NCBI GenBank assembly: GCA_035048815.1
Contig: JAUCBN010000047.1
Location: 13,482,001-13,546,000 of the forward strand
DNA from: Abelmoschus esculentus
Lineage: Eukaryota; Streptophyta; Magnoliopsida; Malvales; Malvaceae
Length of the DNA stretch: 64,000 nucleotides
Direction: 5' to 3'
Position 1 is the first letter of the stretch. Each line of letters starts with the position of its first letter. Below are positions 24,712 to 37,191 of the stretch, one piece after another. The notes beneath the pieces were generated by a model. It ran no database searches, was not told the origin of the DNA, and saw nothing but the letters and a program-made list of their open reading frames with translations. The position numbers were made by a program, and so were the translations under genes.

Positions 24712-26712
24712 CTAACCTGCATATGTAACTCTAATGCGCTCTTCCAAGTAGTCTATGAACTTTATGGGTGGGAATCTGAGGAAGAATGAAAAACGTTTCA
24801 CTGATTTCTCATTTTTCTTGAAATATCCGTGTTCGATACATATTTGGACATATCGGAATATAGCATGATATATACCTTGGTGGACAAGCTTCACTGCAAC
24901 AGCTTTCCAAACATTCCACGATACAATCTTTGCTGGGATTCAAGAAAAGTGCCACCTGAAACGTTTGCAAACAATTACAGAATGAACAACGAACAACGTG
25001 CAGACAATCTTTTAGACGAAAGGGTGGGTTGTTACTGAGTAGCGTTCTTGTCTGGGCGGTAGCACTCTGTGCAGCGTCGACCTGAACAAGCAATTGGTCC
25101 ACCTCTCCAACGTGTCCCCGATGTTAACAATGAATGCCCTACAGGTTCCGGTCGAGTATTCAGAGGCTGATTTGGCATTGAAGAAGGACCTTAAACCAGT
25201 ACTTCTGTTCTATTAATTACTTGAACAATCTACCATCATTAATACTCACCCGTTCATGCTTGGAACATCCTCCCAAACCTGCGGTTGCCTGGATTTGTCC
25301 CTGCAGATCTGTTTTCACAGAGATGAAACAAATATTGGGTGCACATACATAATTTAAGGATTGCAGATTAGTAACAAGGTCCACACCTGAAGCCCCGGAA
25401 CACCGTTAGTCGCCAGAAGTGTGATCATTCCATAATCTGAATGAGCCGGAGCACCATATATGTCTTCACTAGAAGAATCCAAGTCCCCTAACATCATAAT
25501 TAAGAGGCATATAGTCATATTCTTAAGTTCTTACAGCTCTGGCCTCTGAACTTCTAATCATCTTCTCTACCTATATACTTCTTCACTCAAATGGAAAGCT
25601 TTAGATTCATACAAAAACTTCAGAACAGTATATGACTTCAACAGATGTAAGAAAGCCAAGTCGTGTGGTACCATACCTGGATAATGTAATAAACAAATAA
25701 ATGCGTATTGTTCATTAAGGGCACCCACTTTTTCAAAATAATCTTCATCTAACTTCAGGGACAAGGCAATTACAGACAGCAATTTAGTCCCAGCAGACCT
25801 GAGGAAGCAAATCTATCACCATTTAAGTCTAGAAACCATATAGAAGAAACTGTAAATACCAATAAGGAACTAACAGCAGGGACTTACATAACTTTCTGAT
25901 AGTAAGTCTCCATTGTGCTTCTCCAAGAAGTAAGATCTTCTGCAATTTCCAAGCCAAAAGACACCCAAGTTTAACTCAATCGAACTTCGTATATCAAGAA
26001 ACTATTCGAGACAATTGCTACAACATGTTTTGTATAAGACAAACGTACATATTTGATATTACATACCTTGTAAAGGCCATTGATTGAGGTTTTCAGTTAG
26101 TGGACCAATATAGAAACTTTCTTTAGAGTCACCTGTTTTCCAAGCAGACAAATTTGATCAATCTGAGCTTAAATCACCTTTTACAACAAACCCCAAAGAA
26201 GTTAAGTAATTCTGGTGAAAGGGTTTCATCCGAAAATGTTAAACATCAAAATATATGAAGAAAACAGGGAAAGTTTAATCAAATCAAAATAAATAAAACC
26301 ACCTTTGGTACTTAAAGTAGGATCAAGCTTTTCAGCATAAAGCGGTGTATAGCCTCTGTTATTCTTTCTAGCCAACTTCATCTTGTCTTGAATTGGGAGT
26401 GCAAAGAACTTGCTACTCTGCTCAAAAACTTTCTTGACCAGCTCTTCATCAACCCCATGATTCACAAGGTAAAAGAAACCATGGTCAATGCATGCCTGCT
26501 CAAAAACCCAGAATTTGAAATCAAATTTTATTTTTTTGGAAAGAGAAAGGAGAATTCTTTGTTGAATCAATAGACTCAAACTGCAACTACCAAAAGATTT
26601 ATATTGGCAATGCAAACGGGTAAAGAATGAATAGATAAACAACCTGACGAACGGAGTTGGCGATGGAGGAGCGATCTGGTGAGGACAAGTCAATGATGGG
26701 AAGTTCAGCCAT
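24712..26712 (-). CDS. 2-oxoglutarate/Fe(II)-dependent dioxygenase, tandem copy 1
   Basis: Ten exons: 26644-26712, 26303-26495, 26067-26132, 25888-25939, 25677-25798, 25387-25487, 25250-25308, 25036-25138, 24876-24955, 24712-24775; 302 aa. DIOX_N region: LPIIDLSSPDR, then DHGFFYLVNHGVDEEL. The iron ligands are H183 and D185 (AHSDYGM) and H244 (STLHRV), and the 2-oxoglutarate-binding pair is R253-x-S255 (ERYS). All catalytic residues are present. It belongs to the DOXC-like group that databases often label 'UPF0676 C1494.01-like' or 'iron/ascorbate oxidoreductase'; the substrate is unknown to me. Relative to copies 2 and 3, the intron after WTNCLFR is absent and the two exons are fused exactly. 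The N-terminus is three residues shorter than its sisters. Confidence 0.92.
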
Positions 26713-27413
26713 TTTCAGTTTTTTCGTTCTTGGCTTCTGTTCCTGCTTACTTTTGAACAAAATTTGAACAAAATTTTAAAATATTAATTTTTTTATAATA
26801 TTTTAAATATCATATCGATGTTTATAAAATAAATTTTGATACTTAAAAAATTAATTTAAAATTTTATAAAAAAATTTAATATTTTAAATTTAGAACAAGT
26901 ATTGTATGTTATTCTCGCTAAGAGAATGGTCAAACCACCCATTGTGAAAGTCAACTAGACTAGTTGCTACCGGCGTTAAAATTTAATGACAATGTCAACA
27001 TGATATATATTTTTTAATTCTTTCTTTACTTTAATGTCATTTTCTATCTTTATTAGTGATTAAATTATATTTTTTAATAAGTTTTAATCGTTCAGTGATA
27101 AAAATAATATTTATTTATAAATAATTTTAAATTTTTGATAATGTATACATACTTTACGGATAAAATAATAAAAGTATTTTTTTTAAATAAATATCATTTG
27201 TTTTCTATTTAGACTTCTAGTTAGAATGATTTTAGGATTCGAATTAATATTAAAACACTAAGGTAGACTTCTATTTCTTTTATTTTTCACTGTCGTCTGC
27301 CTATTTATTACATTACAACATAGTTACAGAGACCTACACTTGTCTGTAACTGTGAAAGTATGTCTGCAATTTCTTCAGCAAAAGTGAGCTTGAAATATAG
27401 ATAACATCTTCAA
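26713..27413. other. Intergenic spacer between dioxygenase copies 1 and 2
   Basis: About 700 bp, highly AT-rich from 26755 to 27270, then the probable 3' UTR of copy 2. The first ~40 bp are the copy 1 leader. No other gene or delimited repeat was seen. Confidence 0.5.
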
Positions 27414-29755
27414 CTACACGCCATATGCAAGTCTAAGTTTCTCTTCCATGTAGTCCAAGTACTTTATGGGTGGGAATCTGCATGTAAGAAAGAATCTGTG
27501 TCACAATTCCAATTGATAATAAACATAACTGAAATTCATGTTGCTCTAGTATCCCATGTTTCATTAAGTATCCTTGTTCGACACATATTTAAATATAGAT
27601 ACGAGGATATAACCATTCGAGGACTCACACCCGAGTTTCGGATCATGGAGGTAAGAGTTAAGACAGAAGGCTCACGTTCTCAGCAAGAAGGTATGTCTTA
27701 ATTGTCTTTCAGTTGTAGTTTAGCATGTAATACAAATACCTAATTGAATGTAAAATATCGGAAGTAACAGTTTAATCAATACCTTGGCGGACAAGATTCA
27801 CTGCAACAGCTTTCCAAACATTCAATGACACAGTCTTTGCTCGGATTCGCGAAGAATGCCACCTGAAATGTTCGCAGACTAATGATACTACACACAAGAA
27901 ATGACAGTAGAAGTAAACATAAAAGGTGAATCGTTACGGAGTAGCGTTCTTGTTCCGGTTGCTGCACTCTGTGCAGTACTGATCTGCAAGTGCATGACAC
28001 AGATCAGAGGAGATACAAAGAAGCTGACGTTATTGTCTTAAAAACTTTCCTGGGGAACATCGAAAGCAATCGAAGATAACAGGTAACTGGGATTACCTAA
28101 ACATACAATTGGTCCACCTCTCCATCATGTCCCCAATGTTAACAATGAATGCCCTACAGGTTCAGATCCGATGTTTCAGTACTTATGTTCTAGTGATTAC
28201 ATTTACATGTACAACCAGCCATCACTAATACTCACCCACTCATACTTGGCACATCCTCCCAAACCTGCAGTTGCTCGGATTTCTCCCTGCAGATCTGCTT
28301 TCACAAAGGTGACACAAATGTGTCGAAACTCGAAATACATAATTGAAGGTTAGTGTATTATTTAACCAGGAACACACCTGAAGCCCCGGAACACCATCGG
28401 TGGCCAAAAGTGTGATCATTCCAAAATCCGAATGAGCAGAAGCACCGTATATTTCTTCATCGGAAGAGTTCAAGTGATCTCCTAACATCAAAATCAGTAG
28501 ACATATTGTTATATTCTTAAGTTTTTATGACTTGAACAAATATATTACAAGTAGTGCTAGCATACCTGGATAATGTAGTAAACCAATGATTGACAATGGT
28601 TCATTAAGAGCACCTATTTTTTCAAAGAAATCTTCATCTAATTTCAGGGACACAGCTATTAAGGAGAGTAGTTTTGTCCCAACAGACCTGAGGAAACATA
28701 TATAGCACCATTTAGATCAGAGACACAAATATTTCTGCCATAAATACTACTGATATGAGAACTATCAACCGGGACTCACTCCACTTTTCGATAATACGTC
28801 TCCATTGTGCTTCTCCAGGATGGCAGATCTTCTGCAATTTTCATTCCAAAAGATGCAAAACGAATAGTGAATCAAGAAATCTGAGACAACTACTATAACA
28901 TAACCATACATACCTTCTAAAGGCCATTGGTTGAGGTCATCGGCTGGTGAACCAATATAGAAACCTTCTCTAGTGTCACCTGTTTTTATCAAGCACTCAA
29001 AAGTGATCAATTTGACCTTAAATCACCTTTTACACTGCTGAATTATTAGAAATTTGTACATCGGAAAATATAAGATGTAACGTGGTTCAGCCTTGTCCAT
29101 CTCCATGAAGGAGAGAAACAAATAATTCACTGTCAACGTAGAAGAGATCACGAAAAGTACAACTACGTGACATCCATATAATTGCAGAGATCATTAATGG
29201 ATTACATCTATCTAACATGAACAATTATAACCCTCCCTTGCAGAAGCATATCAACCAACTAATCAAACTCGTTCATATAATCATTTAACAGGAAACTTTG
29301 GGAAATATTAAACAGTAAAAAGAAAGAAAAAAAAATACCTTTGGTACTTGAAGAAGTAGAATCAAGTTTTATAGTATGAAATGTTGTGTAGCCTCTGTGA
29401 TTGTTTCTAGCCAACTTCATCTTGCCTTCAACTGGGAGTGAAAAGAAGTTGCTACTCTGCTTAAAAACTTTCTTGATCAATTCTTCATCAACCCCATGAT
29501 TCACAAGGTAAAAGAAACCATAGTCAATGCATGCCTGTACAAAAGTTCATCAGTTTAAAACAAGATTTTATTGTTGTAGGAAAGAGTTAAAAAGTGCATG
29601 CAAAGGACCCAAGCTGCAACTACCTAAAGATCGAAATAATATCAATTCAAAAGGCAAAAGGAGAAACAAAAGACAACCTCACGGATTGAGTTGGCGGTGG
29701 AGAAGCGATCTGATGAGGACAAGTCAACGACGGGAAGTTGTAGAGCATCAGACAT
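27414..29755 (-). CDS. 2-oxoglutarate/Fe(II)-dependent dioxygenase, tandem copy 2
   Basis: Eleven exons: 29678-29755, 29339-29534, 28914-28979, 28780-28831, 28566-28687, 28378-28481, 28236-28294, 28097-28153, 27938-27983, 27783-27862, 27414-27477; 307 aa, no stop or frameshift. It opens MSDALQLPVVDLSS. The metal triad is H188 and D190 (AHSDFGM) and H249 (SVLHRV), with RYS for 2-oxoglutarate. It keeps the 113-nt intron (27984-28096) that copies 1 and 4 lack. Exon 6 is one codon longer than in the sisters (GDHLNSSDEE). The C-terminus reads EEKLRLAYGV and differs most from the others. Likely a cytosolic oxidase of a small hydrophobic or hormone-like substrate; this is family inference only. Confidence 0.92.
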
Positions 29756-30622
29756 TTTTGCTTTCTTTTGGTTTCTGCTGCGACTTTGCTTTGAGAAAAA
29801 AAAAGTTTAATACTATAAAACTAGCAGCTGCCTGTGAATCTCGGTATACTTGGGTGTTATGCAATGCTTTGACTTAAAATTAATATTGCAAGTAGCAAAG
29901 AAAAAAATTCCATAATTTTTTTTAAAACAAGGCTTAATAGTCTGTCAAATAAGTGTTAGTATAACTATTCTTTACTTTTGTGCCTAAGCTATTTTCGCTC
30001 AAAATATTAATATTGCATCACCCTCTTCTCAAAATAAAATGTATGATAGTATGTGCAGTACCACTGTTTATATATCTCAAAATCTTTCTTTTCTTTTTTG
30101 ACGCAAAATTAATGTCTCAGCCAATTCTCAAACATGACAATATACTTTGGCTCGAGAAGAATAGTATGATACCTTGTACTCTAATGCTCATTCTAATAAG
30201 TTTTGGACTGAATTGTCATCTCTTAATTTGGCTTTCGAACTTATCCCGTTTTTATATTTACAAGTCAAGATATGTGTTAACAGTGCCCAGAAAATGGGAT
30301 TATCCATAATGCTCTTCAACAGATGCCATATTATTCTTCACCACACCAAAATTCTTAAAATCAAATCCCTTTTTACTCGTTCATAGCCAAGTCAAATCAT
30401 ATTGCAATGAACTTGGTACCAAAATATATACATAAAAGAAGCAACAGGATATATTCTGTTTCTGTTGCTTCACTCTCTCTTTTTACTGTCATCTGTTTGT
30501 TTATTACAGTACAGTACGGTACAGAGGCCTGCACACTGTGGCCATATAGAGTTCAATGTTTGGAATTTCTTTAGCAGAAATGAGTCTGGGACATAATATG
30601 TGAACATTATGCATAACTTCAA
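29756..30622. other. Intergenic spacer between dioxygenase copies 2 and 3
   Basis: About 870 bp. It holds the copy 2 promoter side, then an AT-rich stretch and, from about 30330, sequence resembling the 3' flank of copies 1 and 4 (cctttttactcgttcatagccaagtcaaatcat; acttggtaccaa). The plus-strand open frames here have no recognisable protein. Confidence 0.5.
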
Positions 30623-33591
30623 CTACAAGCCATATGTAAGTCGAACGCGCTCTTCCAAGTAGTCTAAACATTTGATGGGTGGGAATCTGCATGTAAGATC
30701 GAAAACGTGTTACCTATTATTCTGATGATAAACATGTATGAAATTCATGATGCTCCAATTTCTTATTTTTCTTCAAGTATCCATATTTGACACATAAATG
30801 GTATGGGGATACAACCATCCAAGGGGCCTCCAATTAGAATGTGCACAAAAATACTATTTGAGCAGAACACATCAATGTTTTATTTGATTTTTTTTTAACT
30901 ATAATCGAATCATAAACATCGAAAGTACTAGTTGAATCAATAGTTCGATACCTTGGCAGACAAGACTCGCTACAACAGCTTTCCAAACATTCCACAATAC
31001 AATCTTTGTTAGGATTCGTGAAGAATGCCACCTGAAATGTTCACAACATAATTATACATCTTTTAAACAGAAAAAGGCTTCCCTCAATTGAAGAGTTATA
31101 AAATTATCCGTATGCAATGACAGGTGATAACATTTCAATCCTTTGTCCCCACTCAAATACTATGAACAGATAATATCACCTTCAATATGAAGCTTACCAA
31201 AGTGGAAAGAACATTAAACAAAATGTTCCAACATAATTTAAATTTCCAAAAAAGATGTGCAACTATTATTTGAAATACTTAAACATGATGACTCAACAAA
31301 AAGTAAACAGTAAAGGGAGAATCATTACAGAGTAGCGATCTTGTCTGGGTCGCAGAACTCGGTGCAGTGTTGACCTGAAGCATGACACAGAATTAGAGAT
31401 GCAAAGAAACTGGCATTATTGTTTTACATATCCTCCAGAGAAGCATAGAAAGCTATTTAAGATAAGGTGCAACCGGATTACCTGAATAAACAATTAGTCC
31501 ACCTCTCCATCATGTCCCCAATGTTAACAATGAATGCCCTACAAGTTCAGATCCAATGTTCAGAGGTTAAGTGGCAAAGATGGCAACTATGTTGTTTCTC
31601 TTTTCATTGTCTTTGGGATCGGATTGAAAGGTAGGAACAAAGCACCTTAAACCAGTACTTTTTTTCTTTCTAGTGATTACTTGAACAATCTGCCATCATT
31701 AATACTCACCCATTCATGCTTGCCACATCCTCCCAAACCTGTGGTTGTGCAGATTTCTCCCTGCATATCTGGCTTTCACAAAGGTGCAAATGACGTTGGA
31801 CAGAAATAAAAAGTTTATGGTTTGCATATTATTAACAAGAAACACACCTGAAGCCCAGGAACACCATCAGTCATCAGAAGAGTGACCGTTCCATAATCTG
31901 AATGAGCAGAAGCACCATATATTTCTTCGCTAGAAGGGTCCACGTCTCCTAACATCAAAATTTAGAGGCATGTTGTTAGATTCCTTCACTCGAAAGGAAA
32001 ATTGTATACACAAGTGTAATGCCAAAGATTACAAAAGAAAAGGGGGAAGTGCTCCATAAAAAACCTTCACATTAATCAATGACTTCAACAAATATAAGGA
32101 AACTCAATAGTTCTACCATACCTGGATATCGTAATAAACGAATAAATGCCAATGGTTCAGTAAGTGCGCCCACTTTTTCAAAGAAATCTTCTTCTAATTT
32201 CAGGGACAGGGCAATTAAAGAAAGTAACTTAGTCACAGCAGACCTGTGCAAGAAAATTTAGCACCATTAAACCTTGCAGTCTTTCCATTCTGAAACACTT
32301 CTACCAGACTACCAGTAGAACAATGTCCTATGCACAGAGGTAGCTGAATCTCATAGTATAAATTCCAAGCAAGAGAAAGTCGAATTCAGAAATCAAAAGC
32401 ATGTTTTGAGCTGAGATCGCAAGGCAATTTATAAAAGGGCTAAAAATATCTATCAAATTATAGAATAAGCTCTTTGCTAATACAAAGTACAAAGAGACCA
32501 GAGATGTAAGAAATCATCTGTAGCATCTAAGCTTATATTGTCATTTCAAAACACACACATACACACCGAAATAATAGTTTGGAAAAAATTCTCATTTGTA
32601 AACAATAATTCAAAAATGTGAACTAACACCAGGTACTACTCACAGCACTTTTTGATGATAAGTCTCCATTGTGCTTCTCCAAGATGGCACATCTTCTGAA
32701 GTTTCCAATCCAAAAGACCATCTTAGAATAAACCAATCAAATCTCTCATATGAATAAACTTATTATAAAAGGTAAGAAAACAACAGTGCAGATGAAGAAT
32801 GAATCAGTAAATTGACAGCTAAAGCAAGATGTTTTGTATAAGATAGCCACACATACCTTCTAAAGGCCATTGATTAAGGTCATCAGAGAGCGGACCAATA
32901 TAGAAACTTTCTTTAGGATCACCTGTTTTCCAAGCAGTCAAAAGTGATCAATTTGATCAGGTAAACCATAAATAAATTAAGAAACCAATGGAACTGCTGA
33001 ATCGAACTCATTCAAAAACCTTGGATAACCCCACGATTATCTCGAATAAAATTCGTTGACATATTAGCAGAAAAGCTTGATCAATCAAAACAAACAAATA
33101 AATAACAATACCTTTGCTACTTAAAGAAGTAGTGTCAAGTTTTTCAGCATAAAGTGCAGTATAGCCCCTGTGATTCTTTCTAGCTAACTTCATCTTCTCT
33201 TCAATTGGGAGTGCAAAGAAGTTGCTACTCTGCTCAAATACTTTCTTAACTAAATCTTCATCAACCCCATGATTCACAAGGTAAAAGAAACCATGGTCAA
33301 CGCATGCCTGCTCAAAAACCTCATAAGTTTAAAAGCAAAACTCATTGAATTTGCAAAGAGTAACAAATTGTATGCAAAGTAGATTTCTTTGCTCCTAAAA
33401 CCAGTGTATATACAACAACCAATAGACCCAAATTGCAACTATCTAAAGATTGAATTTTGGTCAACAATCAATAGACCCAAACTGCAACTATCTAAAGAAG
33501 TAAAAATACAAACCTTACGGATAAAGTTGGCGGTGGAGAAGCGATCCGGAGAGGACAAGTCAACGATGGGAAGTTGAAGAGCGTCAGACAT
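30623..33591 (-). CDS. 2-oxoglutarate/Fe(II)-dependent dioxygenase, tandem copy 3
   Basis: Eleven exons: 33514-33591, 33112-33307, 32857-32922, 32644-32695, 32122-32243, 31848-31948, 31710-31768, 31482-31538, 31329-31374, 30952-31031, 30623-30686; 306 aa. It opens MSDALQLPIVDLSSPDRF and continues DHGFFYLVNHGVDEDLVKKV. The triad is H187 and D189 (AHSDYG) and H248 (STLHRV), with the RYS motif. It keeps the ~107-nt intron 31375-31481. The active-site strand reads TVTLLMTDG where the sisters have MITLL, a small change next to the metal site that could alter substrate choice. Introns 3, 4 and 9 are longer than in copies 1 and 2. The gene looks functional. Confidence 0.92.
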
Positions 33592-34502
33592 TGTCTTCCC
33601 TGTTCCGTGGTTTCTTCTTCTTTGCAACGGTCTACGTAGCTTGTTCCAAATTTCCAATACTCAGCTAGAGATAGGCCGGCCCCATGGTTTTCAAGTTAAT
33701 AATATATTACTTTTTTAATATTAGGCGGTACTTATATCTAAGTGATAAGTAATTTAGTTCTGTTTAAGTTTAAGGTTTAAGATGTTATTAGGTGAAAATC
33801 TAAGAAAATTCACTCACTAAAATTAAGTGTGCGATTCCCGAAGTAATATGGATTAATCAGAGTGAAACCCTAAAACCGAAAGAGTAATCAATATATATAT
33901 TAAGTGGTAATTGGTAAGCTCTATTAAAAGTGAGTGTATTATAGCGGAGTAGAAATAATCTGGCCCTTAATTATATTCTTTGTCTTTTATAAAAAAAATT
34001 AAACCCTAATTTTAAACTTTATACACTAAGATACATTCTAATCTTAATTTCTTAAACACTAACTACAAAAACAACCTCTAACCTTAAAAACTAAACTCAC
34101 TATCATAAAGTGAGGATACCAATCAAACAGCGGACGATTTGTAACCTCAGTTCCCTAAACCTTAATCTTAATAAACCCTATACCTAATATTTTTAAGATG
34201 GGGATAAAAAATTGGCATGGTTTGGACTCCATATACAACAAACAACAAGAATCGAAACCCCTTTTACCCATTCATAAGTAAATCAAATCAAACTGAAATG
34301 AACATTTAGTACCAAACATATACATAAAACAAGCAAACCAGATAAATTCTGGATCTGTTTCGTTTAGTTTTCTCTTTCGTCTGTCTGTTTATTACATTAA
34401 AAAACATTAACACAGGCCTGCACTCTGCAGTAGTAAATTATTGATTCCAGTGTGCAATTTCCTCAGCAGAAGTGACGTTGAAATATAAACACATAACTTC
34501 AG
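33592..34502. other. Intergenic spacer between dioxygenase copies 3 and 4
   Basis: About 910 bp. From 34230 to 34502 it is nearly the same as the 3' flank of copy 1 (24465-24711), including acccattcataagtaaatca and accaaacatatacataaaac. The middle is AT-rich and rich in ccctaaaac/taaaccctaa-like phrases, which are not a telomeric array. No gene. Confidence 0.5.
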
Positions 34503-37191
34503 CTACCCTCCATACGTAACTCTAAGGCGCTCTTCCAAGTAGTCCATGAACTTTATAGGTGGGAATCTGCGGAAGAATGAAAAAAGTTTCTCTGATTTCT
34601 CATTTTTCCTGAAATATTCGTGTTCGATACATATTTGGACATATCGGAATATAGCATGATATATACCTTGGCGGACAAGCTTCACCGCAACAGCTTTCCA
34701 AACATTCCACGATACAATCTTTGCTGGGATTCATGAAAAATGCCACCTGAAACGTTTGTAAACAATTATAGAATGAACAACGAACAACGTGCAGACAATC
34801 TTTTAGAGGAAAGGGTGAATCGTTACCGAGTAGCGTTCTTGGCTGGGCGGTAGCACTCTGTGCAGTGTCGACTTGAACAAACAATTGGTCCACCTCTCCA
34901 TCGTGTCCCCGATGTTAACAATGAATGCCCTACAGGTTCGGATCAATTATTCAGAGGCCGATTTAGCATTGAATGAAGGACCTTAAACCAGTACTTTTGT
35001 TCTATTAAGTACTTGAACAATTTGCCATCATTAATACTTACCCCTTCATGCTTGGCACATCCTCCCAAAACCGCGGTTGCTTGGATTTGTCCCTGCAGAT
35101 CTGTTTTCACAGAGATGAAACAAATATTGGGTGCACATACATAATTTAAGGATTGCGGATTAGTAACAAGGTACACACCTGAAGCCCCGGAACACCGTCG
35201 GTCACCAGAAGAGTGATCATTCCATAATCTGAATGAGCTGAGGCACCGAATGTGTCTTCACTAGAAGAGTCCAAGTCCCCTAACATCAAAAATTAAGAGG
35301 CATATTGTTAAATTTTCAAGCTTTATATTCATGGAGTAAGAAAGAAAAGATGCAAATGGTAGCATAGTGCATACCTGGATAATGTAATAAACGAAGAGAT
35401 GCAAATGGTTCATTAAAGGCGCCCACTTTTCTGAAGAAATCTTCATCTAATTTCAGTGACAGAGCAATTAAGGAGAGTAATTTAGTCCCAGCAGACCTGA
35501 GGAAACACATCTAGCACCATTTAAGTCTCTGTCTTCCTATTCTAATGGAAACTCTTTGCTGAAAATAGAGTATAAAGAGACTAGAGACGTATGAAATCAT
35601 CTGTAACATCTAAGGTTTTATTATAACAAAGAATTAACTATAATAAGGGACAGATCATTGGTTATCAAAAAAATGTCCAAATTATTTGTCTAGTTTACAT
35701 TTATGATTGTACAACTTTATTGTAATTTGAATATTTTCTTTTTAATAAAACTAATGGCTTCTATAAAAAAAGGAAAAAAAGTGTTGAAGTTGAAGCATGA
35801 GAGGTTTTTGAGTTGAGAGCAGGGATTTAAAATGCAGTTCTGGACTTAGGGTATGTTATTGAGGTCGATATTGTATTTGTGATTTTTTTTTTGATAATAA
35901 ATGTTATTGTAGACATAATAGTTATGGATATTACGATTTCGAACTGTATTTATACTTCTATGTAAAGGACGTAAATTGCTTTTAAATCCCTGCTAGGGAG
36001 TATGCTAAAAAAAACTAGGACTTGATTAGAGGGGTGTAGGAAACTACCTGTTATCGTCGTTGCTAGACGCATGTTGATTAGAGGGGACGTAAGATGATTT
36101 TATCTTCTTATTTTCTGCATCTTAATCAGATTTTCTTTCGAGTTTTTCTAACTTAGAGATTCGTGACTGTCTTAGATCTTGGATTCTACAACATCACATC
36201 ATGTTTGACCTAATGAAGGCTTCACTTGATGTTTTGGTACAAAGGAAAAGGAAGGTTGATAGTGTTTCAAATAGCTAGAAACCCCTATCTGCTAACTGTC
36301 TTAAAGAGACCATAATGTTGCTCAACAATGCAACTCTATGTCTGATCAGATTTGCTCAAAATTGGTATGCCGAAGACTGATGTACTAAGAGTTTGGTGCT
36401 ACTGCTGGTGTTAGAAAATTTGTAATCCGTTCTATATTTTCTTGGTAATATCTTCTGTTCATTTTGCTACGAAACCTCTAATAAGTCACTCACAGCACAT
36501 CTTGATAATAAGTCTCCATTGTTCTTCTCCAAGACGGCAGATCTTCTGAAATTTCCAAGCCAAAAGAACATCTTAGCATAATCAATTACATTTTTAACAT
36601 GAAATACTGTTTATAAAATACTCATACGTATAACATACCTTCCGAAGGCCACTGATTGAGGACATCAGCTGGTGAACCAACGTAGAAACTTTCTTTAGAA
36701 TCACCTGTTTTACATCATCATTGAACAAACAACTCAACAAGAAGAAGAAGAAGAAGAAGAAGAAGAAGAAGAAGAAGAAGAAGAAGAAGAAACTACCTTT
36801 TGTACTTAGAGTCGTATCAAGCTTTTCAGCATACAGTGATGTGTATCCTCTGTGATTCTTTTTATCAAGCTTCATCTTCTCTTCAGTTGGGAGTGAAAAG
36901 AAGTTGCTGCTCAGTTCAAAAACTTTGTGAATCAATTCTTCATCAACCCCATGATTCACAAGGTAAAAGAAACCATGGTCAGTGCATGCCTGTACAAAAA
37001 CCCAGCAGTTAAAGAATCTTCTAAAACCAGTGTCTTAACGATAAACAGTAGACCCGAACATTAGAGATTGAATGATAGCAACGCAAAAGGCTTAACAAGA
37101 AGCAGAAGACGACCTGACGGAGAGAGTTGGCGGCGGAGAAGCGGTCGGGTGAGGACAAGTCAACGACGGGAAGTTGTAGAGCGTCCGACAT
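34503..37191 (-). CDS. 2-oxoglutarate/Fe(II)-dependent dioxygenase, tandem copy 4
   Basis: Ten exons: 37114-37191, 36797-36989, 36639-36704, 36494-36545, 35375-35496, 35179-35279, 35042-35100, 34827-34929, 34667-34746, 34503-34566; 305 aa. The triad is H186 and D188 (AHSDYGM) and H247 (STLHRV), with RYS. Like copy 1 it lacks the intron between WTNCLFK and STLHRV. The exons from 6 on, the introns between them and the 3' flank are almost identical to copy 1, while the 5' half is different: intron 4 is about 1 kb (35497-36493) and intron 2 is mostly an AAG repeat. The frame is open throughout, so the gene is probably functional. Confidence 0.92.
36739..36793. repeat. AAG microsatellite filling most of intron 2 of dioxygenase copy 4
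   Basis: About 18 perfect AAG units. On the gene's sense strand this is a CTT run inside a 92-nt intron (36705-36796), so more than half of the intron is repeat. Length variation here would change intron length directly. Confidence 0.9.

Noticed and set aside
24809..25102. Frame reading through dioxygenase copy 1 exons 8-9 (also 34600-34893 in copy 4)
   Set aside because: It is out of frame in the first exon and crosses a clear intron; the correct frame gives STLHRV and VALFLNPSKDC.
29980..30309. Plus-strand hydrophobic frame between dioxygenase copies 2 and 3
   Set aside because: Low-complexity AT-rich sequence with no family signature or splice support.
33960..34200. Phrases like taaaccctaa suggesting telomere-like repeats
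   Set aside because: They are irregular and isolated, not a (TTTAGGG)n array.
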